64,000 nucleotides of DNA, taken from contig NZ_CP037452.1 in assembly GCF_007754425.1 (NCBI RefSeq), positions 930,001-994,000 of the forward strand, in the 5' to 3' direction. Position 1 is the first letter of the stretch. Every line of letters starts with the position of its first letter. The notes under the pieces were generated by a model that saw only the letters and a list, made by a program, of their open reading frames with translations, had not been told where the DNA came from and searched no databases. The DNA comes from Gimesia fumaroli. GTDB taxonomy: Bacteria; Planctomycetota; Planctomycetia; Planctomycetales; Planctomycetaceae. The position numbers were made by a program, and so were the translations under genes. Below are positions 26,312 through 36,800 of this stretch, piece after piece.

Positions 26312-27631
26312 CTATGCTTTATAGATTTTCTCGCGACCTTCTGTCACATTCTTCGTGGCGTTACGTGTATCTAGAATCATGCCTGAATGTTTGACGATAA
26401 AGTCATAGTCATAGGCACTATGATCTGTGGCGATGAGCACACAATCCTGAGCTGCCAGAAATTCGGGAGTTAATTCCTGACTTTCCATAGCCGGTACATT
26501 GTGATGACGCATCTTGGGCAAACTTGGAATATGAGGATCGTTGTAAGTGAAGTCCACGCCACGTTCGAGTAGCAGGTCTAACAGGTGGAACGATGGGCTT
26601 TCGCGGGGGTCGTCGACATCTTTTTTGTAGGCAACGCCCAGCATGCAGATTTTACTTCCTTTGAGAGGCTTTCCCTGCTGATTCAGAAACTCGGCCAATC
26701 GGTCAATCACATAACGCGGCATACGGGTATTGACTTCCCCCGCTAACTCGATGAATCGCGTGGTGAGGCCTTCTTTGCGTGCCAGCCAGCTCAGGTAGAA
26801 CGGGTCGATGGGAATACAGTGCCCCCCCAGTCCCGGGCCAGGGTAGAAGGCCTGAAAACCGAAGGGTTTGGTTTTCGCTGCATCGATGACTTCCCAGACA
26901 TCAATGCCCATGCGATCAAATAATGTTTTAAGTTCATTGACCATCGCGATATTGACCGCGCGGTACGTATTCTCCAGAATCTTACAGGCTTCAGCCACTT
27001 CCGGTGAAGAAACCGGAATCACATTGACCACGGCATGTTCATACAAGGCAGCGGCGATTCGCAGGCTGTTTTCTTCCATCCCGCCGACGACTTTGGGAAT
27101 CCCTGCTGCAGAAAAATCCGGGTTGCCGGGATCTTCACGTTCCGGGCTGTAGGCGAGATAATAGTCCTCGCCGATTTTAAGGCCTTTGGCATCGAGAATC
27201 GGCAACAGGACATCGCGTGTTGTTGTCGGATAAGTTGTGCTCTCTAGTACGACGAGTTGACCGGGGCGTAATGACTCGGCAATCGCTTTCGCTGTATTTT
27301 CGACATAGGCGAGGTCAGGGTCGCGGCTCGTTGTCAGCGGGGTCGGTACGCAGATCAGCAGAGCATCTGCTTCGCTCATGCGTGATAAATCTGTGGTCGA
27401 TTCAAACTGTTTCTTTTCCAGCCAGTCGGAAACTGTTTTGGAAGGGATATGTTGGATATAGCTTTTGCCGGCCTGAAGTTGATCGACCTTATTTTGATCA
27501 ACATCGAATCCCATCGTTTTGAAGCCGCTGTTCACAAAGGCATCAATCAGGGGGAGTCCTACATATCCCAAGCCGATAATACCAATGATTGCAGTTTTAT
27601 CTTTAATTGCCTGCTCAAGCTGATTTGCCAT
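26312..27631 (-). CDS. Nucleotide-sugar 6-dehydrogenase (WbpA/UDP-GlcNAc type)
   Basis: A 439-aa protein. It has an N-terminal NAD motif GIIGLGYVGLPL, ICVPTPL, VVLESTTYPTTTRDV, and the catalytic Cys272 in GPGLGGHCIPIDP. The C-terminal domain has GVAYKKDVDDPRESPS. The form YPGPGLGGHCIPIDPFYLSW is typical of the UDP-N-acetylglucosamine 6-dehydrogenase group (WbpA) rather than UDP-glucose dehydrogenase, though only an assay would settle it. It oxidises C6 of the sugar in two steps to a uronic acid, a precursor for surface polysaccharide. AAGGACGG precedes the ATG. It stands alone, with no adjacent wbp genes. Confidence 0.92.
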   Translation of the reverse strand: MANQLEQAIKDKTAIIGIIGLGYVGLPLIDAFVNSGFKTMGFDVDQNKVDQLQAGKSYIQHIPSKTVSDWLEKKQFESTTDLSRMSEADALLICVPTPLTTSRDPDLAYVENTAKAIAESLRPGQLVVLESTTYPTTTRDVLLPILDAKGLKIGEDYYLAYSPEREDPGNPDFSAAGIPKVVGGMEENSLRIAAALYEHAVVNVIPVSSPEVAEACKILENTYRAVNIAMVNELKTLFDRMGIDVWEVIDAAKTKPFGFQAFYPGPGLGGHCIPIDPFYLSWLARKEGLTTRFIELAGEVNTRMPRYVIDRLAEFLNQQGKPLKGSKICMLGVAYKKDVDDPRESPSFHLLDLLLERGVDFTYNDPHIPSLPKMRHHNVPAMESQELTPEFLAAQDCVLIATDHSAYDYDFIVKHSGMILDTRNATKNVTEGREKIYKA

Positions 27632-27940
27632 CTAAGTGCCGTCCTTGTTTAAGTCATTAATGCAGGTATACGATGCTGCGAAGCCGGCCGGATCATATCA
27701 GTCGAACTTATTTCCTGCAAGCATTTTAGCGGAGGCCCTCCAACCGGAGATTTCTCTCGATGTATCGACAGATTCTATTAAGAATTCCGCGGTTGTCGTT
27801 GTGTATCCAAACCGAACATCTGAATACACTTCCAAGTGTTTGGGCTTAAATTTGTAGCGCAGGCAAACTCTATGCACCATTTCCAGAGTGGGAAAACGGA
27901 CCCAGGAGAACCAGATCTGCAACGAAAGAACCAGGCTGTT
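27632..27940. other. Intergenic region between opdA-like and dehydrogenase genes
   Basis: About 310 bases. A reverse frame (27698-27922) starts from TTG without a ribosome site, and I do not call it. Nothing else was recognised. Confidence 0.45.
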
Positions 27941-30031
27941 TTATAGCAGACCTGTATGGCGTAAAAGTGGTTCAGGGCTGGGTTCACGGCCGCGGAACTC
28001 TTTGAAGAGATCCATTGGATGGCAACTGCCACCCTTGGCAAGAATGGTGTCACGGAACCGTCTGCCTGTTTCTGCCACAGCCTGTTCATTGTCGAGGCCT
28101 GCTTCTTCAAAGGCACTGAATGCATCGGCACTGAGCACTTCCGCCCATTTATAACTGAAGTAGCCGGCTGCATATCCTCCGGCAAAAATGTGCTGGAAAG
28201 AACACAGAAAACGATCTTCCGGCAGCATCGGCAGGATTGAAGTCGTCTGGCTCACTTCGCGCTGGACATCGAAGACGGTTTGAGAACCATTCGGATCAAA
28301 CTCACTATGCAGTTTCAAATCGACGACACCAAATTGGATTTGACGGAGCATCTGTGTGCCCGCCTGGTAGTTGCGTGCGGATTTAATTTTCTCAAATAAT
28401 TCGTCAGGCAATGTTTCCCCGGTTTCGAAATGTTTGGCCATACCCAGGAGCGTGGGCTTATGATAACACCAGTTTTCCATAAACTGGCTGGCTAGTTCGA
28501 CAGCATCCCACTCCACACCATTAATGCCGGCAGCATCTGCTTCATTGATCGTCGTCAGCATGTGCTGCAGGCCATGTCCGAATTCGTGAAACAGCGTTTC
28601 GACTTCGCGGAACGTCATCAGGGACGGCTTGTCTCCCACGGGAGGTGTCGAATTACAGACCAGATGAGCAACGGGAATTTGTACGTTGCCTGCAACGATT
28701 TTGCGGCCGAGGCAATCGTCCATCCAGGCGCCTCCGCGTTTGTCGGCGGGACGTGCATAAGGATCGAGATAAAATCCGGCTATTGTTTCGCCCGTTTCAC
28801 TGGCAATATTGAAATAGCGGACATCTTTATTCCAGACAGGGACTTCTTCCGCTACAGCGGTGACCGTAATTCCAAAGATTCGATTTACTAACTCGAATAA
28901 GCCATCCAGAACTTTTTCCAGTGAGAAGTAGGGGCGTAATTCTTCATCTGTATAGCTGAAACGCTGCTCGCGCAGTCGTTCTGACCAGAAGGCAAAATCC
29001 CATTGGATGATCGGTTCCGTTTCGCCCTGTTCCGCGGCAAATTCTTGTAGCTCTTTTAAATCCTGCTGGCCTGCATCCCATGATGCCGTACGCAGTCGTT
29101 CTTCCATTTCCAGAACCGCATCAATGCTGGGAGCCATTTTCTCTGCCAGACTTACTTCGGCAAAACTTTGATAACCGAGGAGTTGTGCTTTTTCTTTACG
29201 CAGTTTCAGGATCTGTGGGATCAAGGGGGTATTATCAACGTCTCCTTCCGAGGCGCGCGTGATAAAAGCCCGATATACTTTTTCGCGCAGGTCTCGCTTT
29301 CGACAGTGCTGCATGAATGGACCGAAGCAGGGGAAATCCAAACTGATTCTCCAAGGCCCCTGTTCAGGAGTTGCTTCGGTGTCGGCTTCTTTGTCATCCC
29401 AACTGTTATAGGATTGGGCCGTCAATTGTTTGAGACTGTCGGGAAACCCTTCTACGACATCTGGGTCCGTGATAATCAGCGAAAAGGCTTTTGTCGCGTC
29501 CAGAACATTGTTTGAGAACTTGGTTGCCAGACGAGACAGTTCTGTTGCGATTTCATTAAACCGTGTGAGTTGTTCTCCTTCGAGGCCGATGCCGGCGAGC
29601 TCTGCTGACAGAATCCGTTTGTCAATAATCCGGCGTTGCGCGTCATTGAGTTCATTCCACTTATTGCTGTCGCGCAGACTTTTCAAGGCTTCGTAGATGG
29701 GCTTGCTTTGTTTCACACGCAATGAGAAAGCAACCACTTCCGGAAGCACGCTTTCATAAGCTTCGCGCAGTTCGGGAGTATTTTTTACACCCAGCAAATG
29801 TCCGATCGACCCCCATGATCGTTCCCAGGGATAGTCTAATTCTTCCAAGGGCTGCATCAGACCTTCCCAAGACGGCTCTGCCTGTTTTTCAATTTTTTCC
29901 AGTCCGGAAGTTGATTGCTCCAGCAGTGACTTGACGGCAGGTTCAATGTGCTGAGGTTCGATGCAATCAAAACGAGGAAGGCCCTCAGAAACCAGTAAAG
30001 GGTTGTCGGCTAACGTATTTTGCTGATCCAT
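27941..30031 (-). CDS. prlC: Oligopeptidase A-like M3 metallopeptidase
   Basis: A 696-aa cytoplasmic protein, close to the usual ~680. The zinc site reads HEFGH (His482, Glu483, His486) with a third ligand Glu512 in [14 protein letters not shown], as in oligopeptidase A and Dcp. Other family segments are [17 protein letters not shown], the catalytic-loop PVAHLVCN, and [17 protein letters not shown] near the end. It cleaves short peptides, including signal-peptide fragments. ATG 30031 has AAGGATC upstream; the frame extends 13 codons further to a TTG with no support. All catalytic residues are present. Confidence 0.93.
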   Translation of the reverse strand: MDQQNTLADNPLLVSEGLPRFDCIEPQHIEPAVKSLLEQSTSGLEKIEKQAEPSWEGLMQPLEELDYPWERSWGSIGHLLGVKNTPELREAYESVLPEVVAFSLRVKQSKPIYEALKSLRDSNKWNELNDAQRRIIDKRILSAELAGIGLEGEQLTRFNEIATELSRLATKFSNNVLDATKAFSLIITDPDVVEGFPDSLKQLTAQSYNSWDDKEADTEATPEQGPWRISLDFPCFGPFMQHCRKRDLREKVYRAFITRASEGDVDNTPLIPQILKLRKEKAQLLGYQSFAEVSLAEKMAPSIDAVLEMEERLRTASWDAGQQDLKELQEFAAEQGETEPIIQWDFAFWSERLREQRFSYTDEELRPYFSLEKVLDGLFELVNRIFGITVTAVAEEVPVWNKDVRYFNIASETGETIAGFYLDPYARPADKRGGAWMDDCLGRKIVAGNVQIPVAHLVCNSTPPVGDKPSLMTFREVETLFHEFGHGLQHMLTTINEADAAGINGVEWDAVELASQFMENWCYHKPTLLGMAKHFETGETLPDELFEKIKSARNYQAGTQMLRQIQFGVVDLKLHSEFDPNGSQTVFDVQREVSQTTSILPMLPEDRFLCSFQHIFAGGYAAGYFSYKWAEVLSADAFSAFEEAGLDNEQAVAETGRRFRDTILAKGGSCHPMDLFKEFRGREPSPEPLLRHTGLL

Positions 30032-30328
30032 ACTAAAAACGATCCTTCTTGCGGAATTTCTGGTATTCAAAGTGATTGGCGTTCCTGTGCCGGATCATAA
30101 TTCATCGTCGATCGGCGGGGCCATCATAAAAAATAGAAGACTTCTGTATAAAGCCATTCTATATATTCGATGAATCGATACAATGCCCTGTAGGATTTTA
30201 CTTGATAAGAGTCCCCTGCCGATACCTTGGAAGACGTGAAATGAGTCGCGTTTTGACTGGGAATCGTTTTTTACCGAGTATCCAAGAGCTGTTGGCTCGA
30301 GCATATTTCGCTATCGGACCGCATTATT

Positions 30329-31348
30329 ATGGTAGAACGCGTTCTGGCGATCTGGACGGGAATCATTTTGTCGGGCTTGTTCCCTGTACAGTGTGGGGCA
30401 GAAGAGGCTCAAGAATCGGCTGCTAAGAGGAAAATCGAGGAGATTCAAAGGAAAATACTTACTATGAAAACATTGGGCGGTCGTCAGTTTTGGGGTGATG
30501 TGCAGTTTTTTCAAGGCTGGAAAATTCAGCAGAATGTGATCAGTAAACATTATCGCCTGCTGGATGCGGGAGACCAGCGCCATGCGAGCGGAACTTTAGA
30601 AGCATGTCAGGCACGGCTGGAAGAAATTAAAGAGGCAAATCAGTTGAAGCCGATGCAGGGAAAAGCTGTCATATTGATTCACGGCATCATACGCTCATCC
30701 AAATCATTTGAAAAATTGAAAGCAGCCTGCCGACAATCAGGGCGGATGGTGGTCCCTTTTGATTATCCCAGTACGCAGGTCACAATTCCTGAGAATGCAA
30801 ATTATTTGGCGCAGGTGATTGAGTCTTTGGAAGGCGTTGAAGAAATCGATCTAGTGGTACACAGTATGGGAGGACTGGTAGTTCGTTCCTGGCTGTCACA
30901 GCAGCCAGATGTTGATTCCCGAATCAAGCGGATGGTCATGCTGGGAGTGCCGAACCGAGGCGCAGATATGGCAGATCGGTTTCGCTCGAATCTGTTATTT
31001 AAAGTCATCTTTGGTCCCGCCGGTCAGCAGTTGGTGACCGAAGCCAATAGTGATTTTATTGCCAAGCTGCCAACGCCCCCCTTTCCCTTCGGAATTGTAG
31101 CGGGCGGGCGGAATGCCTTGAAGGGATATAATCCGCTGATTCGTGGTGATAATGATGGAACAGTAGGCGTGAACAGCACACGTTTGCCGGGGGCAGCTGA
31201 CTATATTTTGTTACCGGTATTACACTCTTTTATGATGAGTGATTCTGAGACGATTGCATATACGATGCGTTTTCTGAAGACGGGGGCATTCCGCGAATCG
31301 GGTGAAACTCAGCCGATTCCCGTTGCTGAAACTGAAACCGTTCCCTGA
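30329..31348 (+). CDS. Exported lipase-like alpha/beta hydrolase
   Basis: A 339-aa protein. An N-terminal signal (AIWTGIILSGLFPVQCGA) is followed by a helical stretch, then an alpha/beta-hydrolase core with ILIHGIIRSS (oxyanion region) and VHSMGGLV with nucleophile Ser179. An Asp lies in RGDNDGTV and a His in LPVLHSFMM. The pattern resembles small secreted triacylglycerol lipases and lysophospholipases of the LipA/EstA type. The signal peptide contains a Cys that could be lipidated, but the lipobox is not convincing. The 297 bases upstream contain no credible gene. Confidence 0.82.
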   Translation: MVERVLAIWTGIILSGLFPVQCGAEEAQESAAKRKIEEIQRKILTMKTLGGRQFWGDVQFFQGWKIQQNVISKHYRLLDAGDQRHASGTLEACQARLEEIKEANQLKPMQGKAVILIHGIIRSSKSFEKLKAACRQSGRMVVPFDYPSTQVTIPENANYLAQVIESLEGVEEIDLVVHSMGGLVVRSWLSQQPDVDSRIKRMVMLGVPNRGADMADRFRSNLLFKVIFGPAGQQLVTEANSDFIAKLPTPPFPFGIVAGGRNALKGYNPLIRGDNDGTVGVNSTRLPGAADYILLPVLHSFMMSDSETIAYTMRFLKTGAFRESGETQPIPVAETETVP

Positions 31349-31413
31349 ACTGGAACGAACTAAATTATTGAGTTTCAAATCAATTAGTAGAATACAGCGA
31401 ATAGGTTATGGTT

Positions 31414-31827
31414 ATGGAACGAGATAAACGACACTTGCAGATACTTTCAAAGTTACAGATCATTTACGGAATTCTGAATCTGTTTGTATCGTTTTATTTT
31501 TATAAAGTCACCTCCGTCATGGTACGTGATTATCAAAAGGTGCTTGAAGAATCAAATCCAGAGGTGCAAGTAGGTTTATTGCTTGGCTTCGGTTTTATTC
31601 TTTTTTTACTCGGAGTTGTGGTTTTATTCTGTATTATTCTGACAGGACAATCTCTGGCGCGATATGAAAATTATCAATATTGCCTCATCATTGCAGTGCT
31701 GGAATGTCTGATATTTCCTATCGGTACGATTCTTGGGATTTATACGATTTTGGTTTTGCGACGCGCATCGGTCAAAGAATTATTTTCTGTAACTCAAGCG
31801 GAAGCTGGGAAAAGTAGTGTCAGTTAG
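31414..31827 (+). CDS. Small polytopic membrane protein, unknown
   Basis: A 137-aa protein with about three hydrophobic segments: QIIYGILNLFVSFYFYKV, GFGFILFLLGVVVLFCIIL and a last one ending PIGTILGIYTILVLRRA. The closing motif 'fPiGTiLGiytl.vL' occurs in many small bacterial membrane proteins of unknown function, as I recall. I chose ATG 31414, eight bases after ATAGG; an ATG two codons earlier is too close to that site. It lies between a lipase gene and a flippase-like gene on the same strand. Confidence 0.65.
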   Translation: MERDKRHLQILSKLQIIYGILNLFVSFYFYKVTSVMVRDYQKVLEESNPEVQVGLLLGFGFILFLLGVVVLFCIILTGQSLARYENYQYCLIIAVLECLIFPIGTILGIYTILVLRRASVKELFSVTQAEAGKSSVS

Positions 31828-31868
31828 TTACGCCACTCGCATTTTTTCTTACGAGACAGATTCTGTTT

Positions 31869-32927
31869 ATGTCTGACACAAAAGCCATACCCGTTTCGAA
31901 ATCTGTCTCGGCTCGAGTCTGGAAGTTGATCAAATGGGGGTTGCTGGCTTTGGTCCTCTATTTTGTGGGGCAGCAAGGCTATCAACTCTATCAGGAGCAG
32001 AGTGATTCGCTGGCTGAAATTCAGATCAAGCCAGTCTGGCTGGTCCTGGCGGGGTGTTGCAACTTTGTAGCCTGGTTGCCGTCAGTCTGGTTCTGGCAGC
32101 GATTGATGATTACCTCAGGTGAACAAGTCGCTTTCTGGCCCACTGCCCGCGCCTATTATGGGGGCCACCTGGGGAAATATATTCCGGGGAAAGTTTCCGT
32201 TTTATTGATTCGAGCGACTTTGTTAAAAGAGTTTGGCGTGCGCGTTTCCGTGTCTGCTTTGACGGCCGCTTATGAGACACTGGCAGTTATGGGAGTGGGC
32301 TTAGTCGTGTTTCTAGCATTAGTGCCTCATGTGTTTAATTCCGATCAGCTAGCCGAATGGCCAGCCTGGATTCAGTCGATTCAAGCCCGGCCACTGCTGG
32401 TTCCGATTTTGTTTTTGTTTGTCTTATTTGTCTCTTTGCCTTTAGTTTCACGGCTTCTGAATCTGGTTTCAAAAAAAATTACAAAGTCCGAGGTCGAAGC
32501 GTCTGCAGCAGAACCGCGGCCTTCGATTTCGATTCGTTTACTTTATGTGGGCGTCTTTGTGTTTTTGATCAGCTGGATTTTGCACGGTTTAAGTTTAGGG
32601 CTCATTCTTACTTCTCTGGGAAACTCAGGGCCGAACTGGCACGAATGGCCTCTCTGGACAGCCGCGATTTCAGCCGCCTTCTCGCTAGGCTTTGCTGCAT
32701 TGTTTGCACCCGCTGGGTTGGGGGTACGAGAAGGGCTGATTGCGGCAATTCTTGCCGGCTCACCCGCAATTGGGCCGGTGAATGCCTTTGTTGCTGCGTT
32801 ATTGATCCGAATCGTTTCTTTTGCTAGTGAAATTCTGGCGGCCTTTGTTTTATACTATGGTATCAGGAGCCGGACGGACATGGATACTATTTCGACACAA
32901 GAGACACTGCCTTCTGATACAAACTGA
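31869..32927 (+). CDS. Flippase-like membrane protein (LPG-synthase TM-region family)
   Basis: A 352-aa protein with about eight membrane helices. It shows the hallmarks of the lysylphosphatidylglycerol-synthase transmembrane (UPF0104) family: [19 protein letters not shown] and, near the end, [17 protein letters not shown]. It lacks the cytoplasmic aminoacyl-transferase domain of MprF. Stand-alone members are thought to flip or transfer lipids or lipid-linked sugars, but this is not established. The next gene, a GT2 glycosyltransferase, starts about 40 bases downstream; the pairing suggests they act on the same lipid-linked sugar. Confidence 0.82.
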   Translation: MSDTKAIPVSKSVSARVWKLIKWGLLALVLYFVGQQGYQLYQEQSDSLAEIQIKPVWLVLAGCCNFVAWLPSVWFWQRLMITSGEQVAFWPTARAYYGGHLGKYIPGKVSVLLIRATLLKEFGVRVSVSALTAAYETLAVMGVGLVVFLALVPHVFNSDQLAEWPAWIQSIQARPLLVPILFLFVLFVSLPLVSRLLNLVSKKITKSEVEASAAEPRPSISIRLLYVGVFVFLISWILHGLSLGLILTSLGNSGPNWHEWPLWTAAISAAFSLGFAALFAPAGLGVREGLIAAILAGSPAIGPVNAFVAALLIRIVSFASEILAAFVLYYGIRSRTDMDTISTQETLPSDTN

Positions 32928-32967
32928 CTCAGCTATCGTTTTTCCCGCTGCGAGAAAGGTCTTCGCC

Positions 32968-33945
32968 GTGCTCTCTATTATGATTCCTGTATTAAATGAA
33001 TCCGAAAGTTTGCCACAACTGTATCAGGAAATCTGTGATACGAGTCAGGCTCATGATCTCGATCTGGAAGTGATCTTTATCGACGATGGTTCGACTGACA
33101 CTTCCTGGGAGATTATTTCCGGTCTGGCTGCTAAGGATGAGCGAGTTTCAGGAATCCGTTTTCGCCGAAATTTTGCCAAAGCAGCTGCACTGACGGCAGG
33201 CATGCGAGCAGCACGGGGATCTGTGATTATGATGATGGATGCAGACCTGCAGGATGACCCCAAAGAAATTCCCCGCTTTCTGGAAAAACTGAACGAAGGC
33301 TATGATGTTGTCAACGGTTGGAAAGAACGCCGGCTTGATCCCTGGCATAAGGTTTATCCGAGTAAGGTATTCAACTGGATGATCGCCAAACTGACCGGGC
33401 TGAAACTGCACGATCATAACTGTGGCTTGAAATTGTTTCGTAAGGATGTCGCCGCTGAGATTCGCATCTATGGCGAATTACATCGCTTTATCCCGGTTCT
33501 CGCAGATGCGCGAGGTTTTAAAGTCACCGAAATTCCTATCCATCACCGGGAACGCCAGCACGGCTATTCCAAATATGGTGTGCGTCGATTTTTGAGAGGA
33601 TTTTTAGACCTGTTAACGGTTCGGTTTTTAACAGGTTATGGACAGCGCCCTCAACATATGCTGGGAGCTATTGGTTTGAGCTGTCTCTTCTTAGGCTTCT
33701 TAGGATTGGGGTACCTCGGATTTCTCTGGGTGTTGACGAATGCCTTTGGTCTGGAACTGGGGCCGATTGGAAACCGTCCCTTGCTGGCCTATTCTGTGGC
33801 AGCGACAATTCTGGGGGGACAGGCGATCAGTCTGGGTTTGCTGGCTGAGCTCATTGTCGCCTATACAGGTCGGCATCAGGATTCCTACAGCATCTCCGAA
33901 CGGACGGGTACCACCTCCCAGAATGAGCAGGAAATCATCGTTTAA
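32968..33945 (+). CDS. GT2 glycosyltransferase, polyprenyl-phosphate type
   Basis: A 325-aa protein. GT2 motifs are [14 protein letters not shown], the donor-binding [11 protein letters not shown], and the metal-binding [10 protein letters not shown]. The segment [13 protein letters not shown]...[12 protein letters not shown] is typical of dolichol-phosphate mannose synthase and ArnC/GtrB-like enzymes. Two C-terminal membrane helices ([20 protein letters not shown] and [19 protein letters not shown]) anchor it. It probably loads a sugar onto undecaprenyl phosphate at the inner face of the membrane. GTG 32968 is chosen because AAAGGT lies upstream and the fold begins there; the in-frame ATG at 32821 would overlap the previous gene. 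Confidence 0.9.
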   Translation: MLSIMIPVLNESESLPQLYQEICDTSQAHDLDLEVIFIDDGSTDTSWEIISGLAAKDERVSGIRFRRNFAKAAALTAGMRAARGSVIMMMDADLQDDPKEIPRFLEKLNEGYDVVNGWKERRLDPWHKVYPSKVFNWMIAKLTGLKLHDHNCGLKLFRKDVAAEIRIYGELHRFIPVLADARGFKVTEIPIHHRERQHGYSKYGVRRFLRGFLDLLTVRFLTGYGQRPQHMLGAIGLSCLFLGFLGLGYLGFLWVLTNAFGLELGPIGNRPLLAYSVAATILGGQAISLGLLAELIVAYTGRHQDSYSISERTGTTSQNEQEIIV

Positions 33946-34042
33946 TCAACTTCTTCAAACTGATGCCTGCTTTGATAGTGCGCGATTACCATTTCTGTAA
34001 GAGTTCTCCCGTTTCTTTTTATGTCTGGAAATGAAACTTTAG

Positions 34043-35437
34043 ATGAAAATATCCTTTCTCGGAGCCGCTGGCGAAGTAACCGGTAGCCAGCATTTGATTG
34101 AGACTGATTCACGACGGATATTGCTGGACTGTGGATTATTTCAGGGGCACCGCCAAGAATCGTATTTAAAAAACAGCTGGTTTGCTTATCCGCCGGATTC
34201 GATCGATGCTGTCTTTTTATCGCATGGGCACATGGACCATTGTGGCAACCTGCCACGACTTTTTAGCAAAGGTTTTCGCGGACCGATCTTTTGTACGTCT
34301 GCGACGGCGGATATCGCTGAGATCATGTTGAAAGATAGTGCCCGGATACAGGCTGAAGACGCCAAGTATCTCGCGAGAAAATTAAAAGAGAAGCATCCGC
34401 CGATTGAACCCCTGTATTCCGAAGAGGATGTAGATGGGGTGGCAAAACTGTTTGAGCGTCTGGATTATCATGAATGGCATGAGTTAGGAGACGATGTCAA
34501 ATTGCGTTTTCTGGATGCCGGGCACATTCTGGGGTCCGCCATTATTGAAATGAAAATCAAAGATCAACGGGAATGGCGGCACCTTGTTTTTACTGGTGAC
34601 CTGGGACGACGGAATTTACCTTTACTCAGGGATCCAGAGACGATTGAAGGTTGCGAAGTCTTAATTTCAGAAAGCACCTACGGAAACCGCGTGCATGAAA
34701 AGGTATCGGATATCAAAGAGGAATTGTATCAGATCCTTGATGAGGCCTATCGTGTTGAAGGACGTGTGATAATACCGGCCTTCAGTTTGGGGCGGACTCA
34801 ACAGATAATTTATTATTTGAATGAACTGTATAACGAAAAACGTCTGCCACACATTCCCATTTTTGTTGACAGTCCCCTTTCCACAAGGCTGGTTTCCGTC
34901 TTTCGACATCATCTTCATGAAATGGATGACGAAGTTCAGGCGATGATGGAAGCCGACAAAGACCCCTTCGGATTTGCATTACTCGACTATGTTTCAACAC
35001 GCGAACAAAGTATCGCCCTCAATAAGCGGAAAGGCGCCTTTGTTGTGATTGCTGGGAGTGGAATGTGCGAAAACGGTCGTGTGCGGCACCATCTGAAAAA
35101 CGGTATCGACAATATTGAAAATACAATTGTTTTAATGGGATACCAGGCGGCGAATACATTAGGCAGACGTTTACAGCAACGGGATCCCAAGGTGAAAATC
35201 TTTGATCGATATTACAAGGTGAAGGCCAAGGTCGTTCAACTAAGTGGACTGTCAGGTCATGCCGATGTGGAAGATTTCAAATGGTGGTATGCACAGTCAG
35301 CAAAACTTGGAAATATTGGCCAGGTCTTTCTGGTGCATGGCGAACCCGAATCGGCAGAAGCACTGGCGGCTTTAATTCGTGATGAGTGTGATTTGGAACC
35401 CATTATTCCCCACTATCAACAATCTTTTGAAGTTTGA
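34043..35437 (+). CDS. Metallo-beta-lactamase/beta-CASP ribonuclease
   Basis: A 464-aa cytoplasmic protein. The metal site HGHMDH spans residues 61-66, followed by DAGHILGSA, FTGDLGR and a beta-CASP region with ISESTYGNR and VIIPAFSLGRTQ. Late motifs are AGSGMCENGR and LSGLSGHAD, and the last metal His lies in VFLVHGEPES. This is the architecture of bacterial relatives of CPSF-73 and RNase J without KH domains, so RNA is the likely substrate. An ASCH-domain gene starts 7 bases after its stop. Confidence 0.9.
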   Translation: MKISFLGAAGEVTGSQHLIETDSRRILLDCGLFQGHRQESYLKNSWFAYPPDSIDAVFLSHGHMDHCGNLPRLFSKGFRGPIFCTSATADIAEIMLKDSARIQAEDAKYLARKLKEKHPPIEPLYSEEDVDGVAKLFERLDYHEWHELGDDVKLRFLDAGHILGSAIIEMKIKDQREWRHLVFTGDLGRRNLPLLRDPETIEGCEVLISESTYGNRVHEKVSDIKEELYQILDEAYRVEGRVIIPAFSLGRTQQIIYYLNELYNEKRLPHIPIFVDSPLSTRLVSVFRHHLHEMDDEVQAMMEADKDPFGFALLDYVSTREQSIALNKRKGAFVVIAGSGMCENGRVRHHLKNGIDNIENTIVLMGYQAANTLGRRLQQRDPKVKIFDRYYKVKAKVVQLSGLSGHADVEDFKWWYAQSAKLGNIGQVFLVHGEPESAEALAALIRDECDLEPIIPHYQQSFEV

Positions 35438-35444
35438 GCCAGCG

Positions 35445-35891
35445 ATGACAAGACCTATCAAGCATCCTGATAAAAGGCTGCCTGCACTGGGAATCCGACA
35501 GCCTTGGGCGGAACTGATTTTGCGTGGTATTAAAACAATCGAAATCCGTTCCAGCCAGACGAACATTCGCGGCCCGATTTATGTTTATGCATCGAAGAAG
35601 CTGGCAAAAACGTCTCATGCTGAACTTGCTACTGAGCAGGCAGAGATCAATGTAGAAGAACTTCCTACCGGCGTGTTGATCGGTACGGTGGAGATTGTGG
35701 ATTCATTTCCCGTTAGCAAACAACATGCTGCCGCTGCAGGAGTGCCTGCCAACTTACTAAAAGGAAAATTTGGCTGGGAACTCGCAAAACCGAAACGTTT
35801 GCAGAAACTCATCGTGCCTGACTATCTGCCGTATGGGGTCTGGTTTTATCCTTTTTTACGCAAACAGACAGGCACGCGAAAGAAATCCTGA
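35445..35891 (+). CDS. ASCH-domain protein
   Basis: A 148-aa protein. ALGIRQPWAELILRGIKTIE at the start, then RGPIYVYASKK, a central LIGTVEIVDSF and a C-terminal FGWELAKPKRL are the ASCH pattern. ASCH domains are PUA-related and are thought to bind RNA; some members are nucleases or amidohydrolases. It is placed 7 bases after the beta-CASP gene, which suggests translational coupling and a shared RNA-related task. I start at ATG 35445; the frame also extends back into the previous gene. It converges on trpA. Confidence 0.88.
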   Translation: MTRPIKHPDKRLPALGIRQPWAELILRGIKTIEIRSSQTNIRGPIYVYASKKLAKTSHAELATEQAEINVEELPTGVLIGTVEIVDSFPVSKQHAAAAGVPANLLKGKFGWELAKPKRLQKLIVPDYLPYGVWFYPFLRKQTGTRKKS

Positions 35892-35909
35892 ACACTTCAG
35901 AGCAGGATG

Positions 35910-36731
35910 TTAACCCTTTGTCGCTGCTACCATTTCAGCCGCGTAATCGCCGATCGCTGTAATCACATCTTTGACGGTTTGACTGGGGTCAGAAAATGCA
36001 GCGAATTGTTTTACGATGGCGGAACCGATGATGAAGCCATCTGCTTTGCCGCGCAAGGTGTCGACATGCTTGGGTTGACTGATTCCAAAGCCAACGGCCA
36101 GCGGCAGATCTGTCAGATTGCGCAATGATTTCAGATGCGCGGTCAATTCCTCGGGAAGCTCATCGCGGACTCCGGTCGTTCCGGCAACCGAGATACAGTA
36201 GATAAATCCACTGGCGGCTTGCACAATGCGTTTCGTACGATCTTCTGGCGTTAACGGTGAAACGAGTTGGACCAGATCGAGGTTGGCCGTTTTGGTTTTC
36301 TCAGCGAATTCCGGTGCTTCATCGCCGGGCAGGTCAGGGACAATCAATCCGGAAAAGCCGGCGGCTTCTGCTTCCTGTAAAAATTTCTCAGCGCCGTACC
36401 GGAAGATAATCGCATAAGATACCATGCCTACCAAAGGCGGCAGAGTGACAGAAGAATCTTCCGACAGTGCTTTCAGTGCTTCGAACAGGTCATGCACATG
36501 GAACCCGTTATTTAAAGCACGGGTGTACGATTCTTGAATCACCGGACCATCTGCGATGGGATCACTATAGGGGAAACCTACCTCAATCAGATCCACACCC
36601 CGCTGGGCCAGTTCTTTCAGCACGGCGACTGTGGTTTCAAGATCGGGATCACCGGCTGTGATGAAAGGCATGAAGGCCATGCGGTTTTCCGATTTTAACT
36701 GCGCAAATTTATCAGAGATTAATGTGGTCAC
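35910..36731 (-). CDS. trpA: Tryptophan synthase alpha chain
   Basis: A 273-aa TIM-barrel protein with catalytic Glu50 in DLIEVGFPYSDP and Asp61 in IADGP. It also has the phosphate-binding CISVAGTTG loop, VGFGIS and IIGSAIV. It cleaves indole-3-glycerol phosphate to indole for the beta subunit. It starts from GTG, 69 bases after trpB on the same strand. Family length is as expected and no residue is missing. Confidence 0.97.
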   Translation of the reverse strand: MTTLISDKFAQLKSENRMAFMPFITAGDPDLETTVAVLKELAQRGVDLIEVGFPYSDPIADGPVIQESYTRALNNGFHVHDLFEALKALSEDSSVTLPPLVGMVSYAIIFRYGAEKFLQEAEAAGFSGLIVPDLPGDEAPEFAEKTKTANLDLVQLVSPLTPEDRTKRIVQAASGFIYCISVAGTTGVRDELPEELTAHLKSLRNLTDLPLAVGFGISQPKHVDTLRGKADGFIIGSAIVKQFAAFSDPSQTVKDVITAIGDYAAEMVAATKG

Positions 36732-36800
36732 GATTTACTGCAATACTGTTATGAGAAGAGAAGAGATGGTTCTGAAAACGATGATCGGGGTGGTCTGAAA

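Noticed and set aside
27698..27922. A 74-codon reverse frame in the gap after the M3 peptidase
   Set aside because: It begins at TTG without a ribosome site and has no recognisable motif; the gap is probably non-coding.
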